Virus record (IMG/VR): IMGVR_UViG_3300005590_000001
Location: 107,988 to 171,987 of that record
DNA length: 64,000 nt
Strand: one strand, 5' to 3'
Source: a virus
The notes beneath the pieces were generated by a model that ran no database searches, was not told the DNA's origin, and worked only from the letters and a program-made list of their open reading frames with translations. A program made the position numbers and the translations under genes. Positions 1 to 9,070 of this stretch are shown in pieces; position 1 is the stretch's first letter; the number at the start of each line of letters is the position of its first letter.

Positions 1-2
1 AT

Positions 3-233
3 ATGCGGATAAATTTTGTAGATGCGGAGAAAGCTATTAAAACAACTATGGTTGGAGCTTTAACGTTTATTGAAGAACAATTAGGTGATTTATGGGGTCA
101 TAAGAAATCTGAAGATTTTACCCCAGAAGAAGAAGCAAATTATGATAAATTTATGTCAGCGAGAGACAAAATTTTAAACTTAGGTCATGATCAAATTGAA
201 AGATTAAAGTACAAAGGAAGAAATAAAAGATGA
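3..233 (+). CDS. Small hypothetical protein at the head of the tail module
   Basis: A 76-residue charged, mostly helical protein with no motif I recognise. It begins only two bases into the window, so this ATG may be internal and the true N-terminus may lie outside. Its stop overlaps the ATG of the next gene in an ATGA junction, which points to translational coupling. Position two genes upstream of the tape measure is where tailed phages usually keep tail assembly chaperone genes, so that role is possible from context only. I saw no slippery heptamer that would join it to the next frame. Confidence 0.6.
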   Translation: MRINFVDAEKAIKTTMVGALTFIEEQLGDLWGHKKSEDFTPEEEANYDKFMSARDKILNLGHDQIERLKYKGRNKR

Positions 234-952
234 AAGAATTTACTATTGAGGGAAAGACATACTTTCTTAAGAACCCAACTAACAATTCAGTGTTGGAGTC
301 CGAAGCTAATATGTATTCCGCGCGCGTATTCGCTAAGTTAGTGAAAGCAAAAGATGATGACGGCGAGCATATGTATATTATGCGATCACAATTAGAAGAC
401 TTTTTAAAGTCAGTTGGTGTTTATAGTCAGGATGAATTAAACTCTATCATGGAGATTAATAAGGAAATTGGCGAACTTGAGGCAAAGATTAAGAACGGCG
501 GTGATCTTAAAGAAGGAACTGAAGCGGCTATTAAACTTAAAAATCTGCGACTATCTCTTTTGATTCTTTTAACTCGTAAATTCGAATATGATAAATATAC
601 GGTAGAGCACAATGTTGAGAATGCCAAATTTGATTTTCTCATTACAAAGTGTATTTTAAATGAAGAGAAAAAACCGGTCTTTGAGAGTGTAGACGACTAC
701 AAAGAGAATGAAGAATTGCGAGTTGACATGCGGCCAATGATTGAAGCTTTGGCTGAAATGACAAGTTCATTTGATAGTCAATTTGAAGAAAAGTTGCCGG
801 AAAATCAATTCTTGAAAAAATATAAATTGTGTGATGACCAATTTAATGTTTTGGAAGAAGATAAAACTGAACAGGCTGAAAATCCTGAATCACCAGTCGG
901 TGAATTTACAGAAAAGAAAAAACCTGTTAGAAAGCGTACGACTAAAAAGTAG
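230..952 (+). CDS. Hypothetical protein before the tape measure (possible tail assembly chaperone)
   Basis: A 240-residue acidic protein with a short Lys/Arg-rich C-terminal tail (residues about 228-240). It is predicted mostly helical and has no catalytic motif I can name. It overlaps the upstream gene by 4 bp and ends 10 bp before the tape measure gene. The slot immediately upstream of the tape measure, and the size, fit a tail assembly chaperone of the gpG/gpGT type, which wraps the tape measure during assembly. That is inference from gene order; sequence similarity is not evident by eye. Confidence 0.75.
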   Translation: MKEFTIEGKTYFLKNPTNNSVLESEANMYSARVFAKLVKAKDDDGEHMYIMRSQLEDFLKSVGVYSQDELNSIMEINKEIGELEAKIKNGGDLKEGTEAAIKLKNLRLSLLILLTRKFEYDKYTVEHNVENAKFDFLITKCILNEEKKPVFESVDDYKENEELRVDMRPMIEALAEMTSSFDSQFEEKLPENQFLKKYKLCDDQFNVLEEDKTEQAENPESPVGEFTEKKKPVRKRTTKK

Positions 953-962
953 GTAAGTAATT

Positions 963-3900
963 ATGGCTGCCGATTTTAACCTGCAGGGTGAAATTCAGAT
1001 TCAACTAGCTAAGAATGCTGGTAATAAACTCAAACAAGAAATTCAGGGTTTAGAAGCTGAAATTAATTTGGGCGATAAAAGTATTGACTCACTGGTCAAG
1101 AAAATTAAAGCAATTAAAAAAGTACCGGTGTCTTTACGGGTTTCGAACCAAGCGACATATGATAAGAATTTTGCACCTAAAACGGTTAAGGTTAAATTAG
1201 AACTCTTAAATTCTGAATTAGTTAGTAGTAAGGCAATTAAAGCCGCCGTTTCTAAAAATGCAAAATCGGTAGCCAAAACAACTTCTGATATTCTCAGGGA
1301 GAATGGTAAGGGCGCTGCAGCAGCGTTACGTCAGGATCTTGAAAGAGAATATCCTAGAATGCGTAAATTGTTGGAGCGTATTTTTGATTTAGGATCACAA
1401 CCTGAAAGTAAGTTCTTTAAAACTATTCAAAATCAAGTTTTGGACTTACAAAAAACACTTGGTAAAGATGCTGGAATCGGAGATCTTGTCGATAGTTTAG
1501 TAAATCGATTTAAGGGCTTTGATTCTCGTTCTACCAGTAATCTCGTCAAAGGGTTAGAATCTGTTTATCGCGCTTTTGGTCAACTAGATCGATTGGAAAA
1601 AGACTTTCAGGGTCTCAATCTTGTAAATCCTGAAATAGATAAGGCCCGCGAGCAGATTTTCAATTTATTAAATTCTGTGGATGCTGGTAATCTAACTGCT
1701 TTAGAAACAAATGTTAAAAATGCGATAAAACCATTACGCGACGGACTTACTCAAGCTGTTCGCGATGCTAGAAGCTTTGATACTTTATTGAGTGGTTTAA
1801 AGCAACGTCGTACAAATCTCATTGTTGCTGGTCAAGGCGCCAATTCTTCAGCCATCAGTCAAATTGATCAACAGATCAAAACCGTCCAAAAATTACAAAC
1901 GGCTGGTAAAACTTTTGGTCAAGCTAGAGACAGCGATAGTTTCCGCGAAGCTTTTGCAAATGCCAAAGAAGCTCAAAGAGTTACTGATGAGGGTCGTAGA
2001 GCGTTAGAGGCTTTACGTAAATATGAAATTGATTTTAAATCATCTGATTTGATTGATTCAGAAGCGGCGCAAATCTTGCAAGCTGGTTCTCGTATTACAA
2101 AAGCTTTTGCTCGTAGTGAAAAAGCGATTGCAGATGCTAAAAAGAATTTTGCAGGCGCCAATGTTACTGAGCTACGTCAAAAGGGTGCGGCAGAATTACG
2201 GCAGATTCCTCAATCTGTAGAGAAGTTACAAGGTGTTTTAGATACTATTGATATTTTAGGTAACGACCTAATTCAAAAGGGTATTGACCCAGCTATTATC
2301 GGCGTAGATGAATTTCGTGCTAAGCTTGTAAATCTAGCTAAGTCTGATGCTCCATTAAATAAGATTACTAAAGAACTAAGCTTTATGCAAAATGAGCTTA
2401 AGGCTAGCGAACGTAGCTTTCGTAATATGGAAAGCTTACTAATCAATATTGACCGTATTGGTGAAACTGCTTTTCAAAGCTTTGCTGGCGGTAAAGACTT
2501 TTCTGGAGTTGTTCCGGCGCTAGAAGCTGCTAAAAAGAATATTCAATCTGGACTTAATAAAAGCGAAAGAGAGCTTAAGGCTCAATTTAACAAAGATGTC
2601 ATTAATGTTCGAGATAGAGAAAAGCTTAACACGTTAATCAATAACAATATATTTGGATTTCAAGATGCGGCAGCTGGTGGACGTCCAGATCAAAGAGGTG
2701 CTTTTGAACGAGTAGAGCGTGATTTTCGTTCTTTTGTAGATCAGGTTGTTTCTGGTGGTGAGCCAGTACGCCGACAATATACTAAGATTAAAGATGCGTT
2801 AAAACAGTTCAATGCTGAAGCTGTAATTCTTAAAGAAGGTGGCTTTCTTAATGCTTTCGCAAAATCTACTGGTATTGCCGTTAAACGGTTAAGCGCCTTC
2901 TTAGTTTTTGGTCCAGCTCTATATTCTTTGCAATCTGGTTTATTGAGAACATTTAGTGCAGCTTTATCACTTGAAACACAATTTGCCAAAGTTGAACAAA
3001 TTCTCAGTAAGAATGTTTCTTTGACCGGTTCTGCTAGTTCAGAAACAGCAAGATTAACAGATTTTGTTTTCAACTTATCAAAATCATATGGCGTTGCTTC
3101 ATCAGAAATTGCACAAACTACTAAACTTATTGCACAAACTGGTAAGAGTGGTAGGGAATTAGAGCAAATTCTTACTGCCTTGACTAAGAGTGCATTAGGT
3201 CCTACTTTTGCCGATATTAATCAAACCGGTGAAGCGGCTATCGCAATTCTGAATCAGTTCAGTATTAAAGGTGAAAAATTAGAAGAGGTACTCGGTGGCA
3301 TTGCACGAGTCTCTGGATCTTTTGCTGTTGAAGCAGAAGGTATTGCTACTGCTGTACGTAAAGCTGGTGGTGCTTTTTCTGCAGCGTCACCCGGCGATGG
3401 CACTGGAGTCTTTGGTGAATTTGTTTCGGCGTTTACGGTTATTAAAGAGCAAACACGAGAAGCTGACGAGGCGATTGCTACTGGTCTTCGTAATATTTCT
3501 ATTAGATTACAACGTGGTAGCATTCAAAAATTCTTAAAAAAGGAACTCAATGTTGATCTGGTAAAAGGTGGTCAATTTATTGGTATTGATGCTTCAATTA
3601 AAGCTATTGGTGAATCCTTACGTAAATTAAATATTGAGGCGGGCAGTCCAGTCTTTTCTAATATCATTGAAAAAATTGCTGGTGCAAGACAGTTTGCTAG
3701 ATTGCAACCGTTGATTTTAGGTTATGAACGGCTTGATGAAGTACAAAGGGTGTATGCTGAGGGAGCTAAGGGTGAATTAGATAAAGATGTTGGAATTGCT
3801 CTGGAAACAACCGCTTCCAAACTAACGCGGCTTTCTGAAACTTTTCAAGAATTTGCCAATTCTGTAATTAACACAACGGCATTCAAAATTCTAGTAGATG

Positions 3901-6900
3901 GATTTACTGGCGTAGCAAAAATATTAACTAATATTATCAGCCTTGTCAATAGTTTACCCGGACAAGTTCTTACTGGTATATTAGCCCTTAAAGCTTTATC
4001 TTCTCAACGCACAAAGATTCTTAGTGACATCTTTTTACGCGGTCTTGGGAGTCCTAGAGAAGGATCTTTTGCTATTCCGGGTAGAAATAGTGGGGGAATC
4101 ATTCCCGGTGGTGGTCCAGATAAAGATAGTGTACTGACATATCTTACAAAGGGTGAATATGTTATTCCTCGTAAGTCGGTAAAGAAATATGGTGTTGATT
4201 TTCTTGATGCTTTAAGGCGTGGAGTTATCCCATCATATAATGTTGGTGGTGAAGTCGGCAAACAAGCGGTTCAATCTAGTTTCCAGCGACCAAATACTGG
4301 AATCGTTGGTGATATTAAAGCTCTACGCAGTATTTTACGTACGTTCCTTAGTTCTTTTAAAGACTTACCGCCAGAAGTTGCTGAAATGGTCAAGGCTGTA
4401 CGTGTTAGAACCATTTCTGAAAAACAACAATTTAAAATTAAAACTGGTGATAATAGAACAGTAACACGGTCTGGATCTCAATTAGCTGGTGTTGCATCTA
4501 AAACTGGTAAAACTGTATATTTAAATCCTAAAACAGCTACTGGATTTACACCTTTACACGAAGGTGGACATATTATTGATCGTGCTTTAGGTGCTTCAAC
4601 CGGTCGATCTGGAACAGCTAGCTCGCAAAAAGATACTTTTCAACATAAAGTCGCAACAGAAATTCGTAAATCTTATATTGCGGCAGGTAAAACTTCCAAG
4701 TATAGATTGACTCAAGAAGAAATTTTTGCAGATGTTTTGGCAAAAACAACAGATGAAGCTAAACAAATTCTTACTAATACTACAGATGTAAAAACTGGAT
4801 CCGCCCAACTTGCTGAATTATTCACAAAGTTAGGTGATGGGCCTATTACTGGGTTAGCTGATTTGAATGCTAGTAATTTTGGCGGAGGAGCAAAACCACC
4901 AAGTAAACCACCAACTGGGGGAGGTCCACCATCATTCCCTAATGATCCAAATGATCCTAATAATCGTAGATCTAATGCAATTGCAAGAGCGAATGCTCGA
5001 AGACAAAGACAGGCAGCGGGAGGAGGAGGTTTGCCTCCATCTCCTCCTAATAATAAATTATTAGGAACTGGACAAAAGTTATCAAATGTATTTAGTAAAT
5101 TAACACAGACTGGATATGGTAGAATAGCAGTGGGCGGCGCCCTTATTGCCTCAATGGGTGCTCTTGCATCTACCTCAGATGATACCAAAGATTCATTTTA
5201 TAAAATGACTTCAATTATAACTGAAACTTTGGGAGCTATTGCATTAGTTAATTTTCTTTTAAAAACTGAATTTGTCAAAGGCGCATTAGCAAAAGTTGCT
5301 GGTCCAAAATTAGCAAAATCTATACCACTATTGGCAACCGGTGCTATTATAGCTTATCAGGGTTTAAAATTAGTTAGTGAAATTGCAAAACAAAGAGCAG
5401 AAGCAGATTTGAAAGCTGCTACATCCGCGGGAGAGTTTGCGAATGCTTTAGCAAGGATACAGACTTATGATCTTGGAAATGTTACTAGTGGGTTTGGTGA
5501 TGCTATATTGTCTACTTTTCAGAAAAAAGGATTTTTTGGTGGTTTCGGTAGTTTACTCAAAACACCATTCGGCGACTCTGATATTGATAAACAATTTAGA
5601 AAAAATCTCATTCCGCCCGGAACTGGATTACGCGCTGTTGGCGATTTTAATATTAGAGAAGTAGAGCGTATTTTAGAACAAAGACAAGCTGCCGGAGTTA
5701 CTGGCGGTATAGGTGTCGGTGTTGAATCAAAAGTTTTCGGTACTATTGCTACTCTTCCAGAATTAATTAAAGATTTAAGAGCTTCTGGTAATCTAGATGC
5801 TAATCGAGAAGGTTTTAGGGATCAAGCTAATCAATTAAGTGCTATTCTTAAAAAACTAAGTGCAGAAGATTTTGATAGAATTAGTACTAATTTAAAAAAC
5901 ATTGGATTTGACTCTGCCACTATTTTTAAAGAACTTGGTATAGATATTTTAAAAGAAGCAAATATCGCTCGTGCGTTTGATAGTGTTGGAGCTTTTCTTG
6001 ATAATTTAGAAAAGGTAGCCCAAGGAGCCAATGCTCGTTTGACTGGTCTAGATGCAAACCTTCAACAAATTTTAAATGCGAATGAAGGCAAGGCTTCAGT
6101 TGCTGCTGGATTCTTTGATAATGCCAAAAGAGGTTTTGGAGCAAGTCCAGAAGTTGTGCAATCTTTACGAGACGTTGCGACAGTTGATCCAAATTTAGCA
6201 AAAGCTGCACAAGCAGAAATTCAAAATGCTTTCTCAGCCAGAACTCTTTCTAGACAAGTTTCCTCTAACCAAATTAATGTTAACGAAGCGAAAGATATTG
6301 ATACGTTGATTGAAGGTTTGCGGCAACGTTTTGGTAATTTGGGAGGATCTGGAGAAGTCTTTGAAACTTTCTTACGTAGTCAGCAAACTCAATTAGAAGA
6401 GGCGTTGGTTGGGGGTAGTTTTGACCCTAAGAAAATTAATGATGTAATTGAATCATTCATAAATGATTTGGATAAAGGTAACACTGATGCCGTAGCTAAA
6501 TGGAAGTCTACGCAACAAAGTTATCTTGACAGTTTAACAGATTTAACCAATCAAAGATTAGAACTTGAACAAAAAATAATTGGTAGATTAAATAAAGGTG
6601 TAGACTTACAACAACAATCTTTAGAATTTAGAAGACGGGCTAGAGGTCAGACTGGTCCATTAAGTGCTCAGCAAGCTGCTGGTTTTCAAAATCAACAATT
6701 GAATAATCTTTTGTTAGGCACCGGTATCCAAGATACCAGTGTTGCAGGATTGAGTAAGTCTTTACGTTCTACAGATGAAAGTATTGCAGGATTGCGTGGC
6801 GTGCGCAATAGTCAAAATGATATTGCTAAGCAACAAGGTATTCGTGAGAAAATAGTTAGTGCTTTAGAATATATTGCTGACGGTGGAACAACCTTTGAAA

Positions 6901-7613
6901 GTGCTATGGAAAGATTTAATAAGGCGGCAGAAAAAGCAGCAGCTTCATCTGATAGATTGACCAATGCTATGACTGGCACTGATGCCCAATTTATTGAAAC
7001 AATTAAAGCACAAGCGGCATTTAATCAAGTTACGTCTGCTAGTTCACCAGAACAAGCTAGAGCTTTACTGCTTGGATTTGGCGACGAGGTTCGTGCTGGA
7101 GTCGGTCAAATAGCCGGATCTTCCACAGAGAATAAAGAACTTTTACAATCTTCTCTTGGAACTTCTCCACTTGCGGCTGCTTCTCCTGAAGCTAAGGCTG
7201 TACAAGAAGAATTTAAGAAACGGCAAGAAGCTAATAATGTTCTCATTGGATCTCAAGCAAGTTTGATTGAGTCAAATAATAAGTTGTCAAATACTATTGA
7301 ACGATCCTATCAACTACAAACGAATATGGTGAATCAATTTGCTCAAGCTGCAGATAAAGCAGCTCAAGCTTTCGCGAATATCCCGAATGAAGTCAATCAT
7401 AATTTTAATGTTGGTCCGATCGTAATGCGTTTTGAGGGAGCCGCTGCTCTCAACAATCTGAACGAAGCCGTTGGAACTCTTGTTGAGGGGCAAATTAATG
7501 AAGCGATCAATAACTTTGGGAATGATTTACAAAGACAAAATAAAGGTATCAAAGTTTCTGCGGCTCAACAAAAACAACGTGGTGCTAATGCGGGTAAATT
7601 TGGACAAGCATAA
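963..7613 (+). CDS. Tail tape measure protein with embedded HEXXH metallopeptidase-like segment
   Basis: The longest gene here, 2,216 residues. Tape measure proteins set tail length and sit in the tail lumen. The N-terminal third is coiled-coil rich. Residues about 640-870 look like the TP901-type tape measure core (hydrophobic stretch, then the ET..L..F...L....G pattern). Residues 1044-1072 hold the Gly-rich GGIIPGGG...LTKGEYVIP motif common in tape measures. Residues 1199-1203 read HEGGH, followed by D at 1206 and an EEIFAD segment at 1252-1257, the layout of a gluzincin-type zinc peptidase. A Pro/Gly linker follows at about 1310-1360, and hydrophobic segments near 1386, 1421 and 1455 could insert in membrane. 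At about 1.5 Å per residue the tail would be roughly 330 nm. The stop overlaps the next ATG (TAATG). Confidence 0.95.
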   Translation: MAADFNLQGEIQIQLAKNAGNKLKQEIQGLEAEINLGDKSIDSLVKKIKAIKKVPVSLRVSNQATYDKNFAPKTVKVKLELLNSELVSSKAIKAAVSKNAKSVAKTTSDILRENGKGAAAALRQDLEREYPRMRKLLERIFDLGSQPESKFFKTIQNQVLDLQKTLGKDAGIGDLVDSLVNRFKGFDSRSTSNLVKGLESVYRAFGQLDRLEKDFQGLNLVNPEIDKAREQIFNLLNSVDAGNLTALETNVKNAIKPLRDGLTQAVRDARSFDTLLSGLKQRRTNLIVAGQGANSSAISQIDQQIKTVQKLQTAGKTFGQARDSDSFREAFANAKEAQRVTDEGRRALEALRKYEIDFKSSDLIDSEAAQILQAGSRITKAFARSEKAIADAKKNFAGANVTELRQKGAAELRQIPQSVEKLQGVLDTIDILGNDLIQKGIDPAIIGVDEFRAKLVNLAKSDAPLNKITKELSFMQNELKASERSFRNMESLLINIDRIGETAFQSFAGGKDFSGVVPALEAAKKNIQSGLNKSERELKAQFNKDVINVRDREKLNTLINNNIFGFQDAAAGGRPDQRGAFERVERDFRSFVDQVVSGGEPVRRQYTKIKDALKQFNAEAVILKEGGFLNAFAKSTGIAVKRLSAFLVFGPALYSLQSGLLRTFSAALSLETQFAKVEQILSKNVSLTGSASSETARLTDFVFNLSKSYGVASSEIAQTTKLIAQTGKSGRELEQILTALTKSALGPTFADINQTGEAAIAILNQFSIKGEKLEEVLGGIARVSGSFAVEAEGIATAVRKAGGAFSAASPGDGTGVFGEFVSAFTVIKEQTREADEAIATGLRNISIRLQRGSIQKFLKKELNVDLVKGGQFIGIDASIKAIGESLRKLNIEAGSPVFSNIIEKIAGARQFARLQPLILGYERLDEVQRVYAEGAKGELDKDVGIALETTASKLTRLSETFQEFANSVINTTAFKILVDGFTGVAKILTNIISLVNSLPGQVLTGILALKALSSQRTKILSDIFLRGLGSPREGSFAIPGRNSGGIIPGGGPDKDSVLTYLTKGEYVIPRKSVKKYGVDFLDALRRGVIPSYNVGGEVGKQAVQSSFQRPNTGIVGDIKALRSILRTFLSSFKDLPPEVAEMVKAVRVRTISEKQQFKIKTGDNRTVTRSGSQLAGVASKTGKTVYLNPKTATGFTPLHEGGHIIDRALGASTGRSGTASSQKDTFQHKVATEIRKSYIAAGKTSKYRLTQEEIFADVLAKTTDEAKQILTNTTDVKTGSAQLAELFTKLGDGPITGLADLNASNFGGGAKPPSKPPTGGGPPSFPNDPNDPNNRRSNAIARANARRQRQAAGGGGLPPSPPNNKLLGTGQKLSNVFSKLTQTGYGRIAVGGALIASMGALASTSDDTKDSFYKMTSIITETLGAIALVNFLLKTEFVKGALAKVAGPKLAKSIPLLATGAIIAYQGLKLVSEIAKQRAEADLKAATSAGEFANALARIQTYDLGNVTSGFGDAILSTFQKKGFFGGFGSLLKTPFGDSDIDKQFRKNLIPPGTGLRAVGDFNIREVERILEQRQAAGVTGGIGVGVESKVFGTIATLPELIKDLRASGNLDANREGFRDQANQLSAILKKLSAEDFDRISTNLKNIGFDSATIFKELGIDILKEANIARAFDSVGAFLDNLEKVAQGANARLTGLDANLQQILNANEGKASVAAGFFDNAKRGFGASPEVVQSLRDVATVDPNLAKAAQAEIQNAFSARTLSRQVSSNQINVNEAKDIDTLIEGLRQRFGNLGGSGEVFETFLRSQQTQLEEALVGGSFDPKKINDVIESFINDLDKGNTDAVAKWKSTQQSYLDSLTDLTNQRLELEQKIIGRLNKGVDLQQQSLEFRRRARGQTGPLSAQQAAGFQNQQLNNLLLGTGIQDTSVAGLSKSLRSTDESIAGLRGVRNSQNDIAKQQGIREKIVSALEYIADGGTTFESAMERFNKAAEKAAASSDRLTNAMTGTDAQFIETIKAQAAFNQVTSASSPEQARALLLGFGDEVRAGVGQIAGSSTENKELLQSSLGTSPLAAASPEAKAVQEEFKKRQEANNVLIGSQASLIESNNKLSNTIERSYQLQTNMVNQFAQAADKAAQAFANIPNEVNHNFNVGPIVMRFEGAAALNNLNEAVGTLVEGQINEAINNFGNDLQRQNKGIKVSAAQQKQRGANAGKFGQA

Positions 7614-9070
7614 TGTCAAGCAAAGTAACTTACAATAATAAATATTTAGAACCTGTTCAATCAGTTGCTATCAGCGTAGATCCATCGAGAACCGATGCTG
7701 GTGTGCGGTATAATAGTCGTTATAATATAACGATTAGTGGTACCATTTTGGCATATAAAGGATCGCCTACTACCAGCGGAACATTTGGTGCGTTTGGCCC
7801 AGATGTTTGCGAAACTATCGGCGAAAATGAATATGCCGATGCCATTATGGCAAAAAGATGTGCTATTGAATCTTTGTTTAATGAAGACAACAAACAGCTG
7901 TATCTTGGAACAGAAACTGGCGGAAACCCGCTAACCTGTTATCCAAGACTAATTAATTTTACACTTGCAGATTCTACCAATCCTGTTTATGCTCCTTATA
8001 CTATTGAGTTAGAAGCAGACACTGTCTATTGTGGCAATTCTTCTATTGATCCAACTGGAGATAGCTGTGTAAGAAGTTACAGCGAAACTTGGGATATTGA
8101 ATTTGACGATTCTTTAAAACTTAATTATTATGGTGATAATCGAGTTTTCAGAATAACTCATACCGTGAGTGCTGAGGGTGGCGTAGTTGCTGATAGCGGC
8201 GGGAATATTCTAGATCCGCTTGATTGTGCGCGAAACTTCGTGTGTAATCGTATCGCCGATAACGCTTTGGTCCCCGATAATTGCATGCCGGATTTTACTG
8301 GATGTCCGACCAAATTAAACTACGTGGACGTTCACAATATAGATGCGATCGCCGGATCGTATTCAGTTACTGAATCTTGGGTTTGTTCTTCCTCAAATTA
8401 TGTAGATAATTACACGGTTGAACTTACACAAGATAATAAAGCATCCTGTCCGACTGTTTCCGTTAACGGCGAAGTGACAGGATTTGATACAAGAGTGAGC
8501 GGCGTAGTAGCGTCTGGAGACAGTGCTTATTCCCGTGCCGTCACCTATTTTAATAGTATTGATTCATCTGGAATTCTAAGTCGTGCCGAAGCATATACTA
8601 ATTTAGATCTGGATGACAATTATGTTTCTCGTTCTGTAAGTCTCAATCCATTTGTTGGCACTGTGGGCTACCAATACACATTTAAGAGACGTCCGATCAA
8701 ACGTATTCCGAGTGCTACTTGGGAAAATATTACTCTGACTAATAATTGGGGTGAGGAAACACACTCTATTGCTAATATTTTAGGACAAGGTGAAATTATT
8801 CAAAAACTTGGTTCCGTAAAAGTATTAAAACGTAGTTTAAACATTGAAGCAACGTTCCCATGCGGAACTGGATTTCCAATTGATGGACCAAGATTTCACT
8901 CTACATATGCTACAGATTTACAGAATGTGGTGGACTTGTATGATCCTTATAATAGATCTGGCTATGATGTTGTAGCGGTTGAATCTCAAAATGAGAATTG
9001 GGCTGAAGCAGACGGTAGTTATACATATAGTGTTTCTTGGGTTATGCAACCTACAGGGATTTGCGTATAA
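7613..9070 (+). CDS. Tail protein downstream of tape measure, function unrecognised
   Basis: A 485-residue, beta-rich protein with many Thr/Ser/Asn and about 15 cysteines, unusual for a cytoplasmic phage structural protein. It is coupled to the tape measure gene by a TAATG overlap and to the next gene by the same arrangement. The gene directly after a tape measure usually encodes a distal tail or baseplate component, so a structural role at the tail tip is likely from position. I cannot match it to a named family. The repeated aromatic/hydroxyl pattern is compatible with beta-sandwich domains. Confidence 0.85.
   Translation: MSSKVTYNNKYLEPVQSVAISVDPSRTDAGVRYNSRYNITISGTILAYKGSPTTSGTFGAFGPDVCETIGENEYADAIMAKRCAIESLFNEDNKQLYLGTETGGNPLTCYPRLINFTLADSTNPVYAPYTIELEADTVYCGNSSIDPTGDSCVRSYSETWDIEFDDSLKLNYYGDNRVFRITHTVSAEGGVVADSGGNILDPLDCARNFVCNRIADNALVPDNCMPDFTGCPTKLNYVDVHNIDAIAGSYSVTESWVCSSSNYVDNYTVELTQDNKASCPTVSVNGEVTGFDTRVSGVVASGDSAYSRAVTYFNSIDSSGILSRAEAYTNLDLDDNYVSRSVSLNPFVGTVGYQYTFKRRPIKRIPSATWENITLTNNWGEETHSIANILGQGEIIQKLGSVKVLKRSLNIEATFPCGTGFPIDGPRFHSTYATDLQNVVDLYDPYNRSGYDVVAVESQNENWAEADGSYTYSVSWVMQPTGICV

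Noticed and set aside
3-952. Programmed frameshift joining the first two genes as in gpG/gpGT
   Set aside because: They overlap by an ATGA junction and I could not find a convincing slippery heptamer upstream of the stop.
4712-5188. Leftward 158-codon open frame opposite the tape measure gene
   Set aside because: It is antisense to a clear coding region, Pro/Ala/Gly-rich because it mirrors the tape measure linker, and has no ribosome-binding site.
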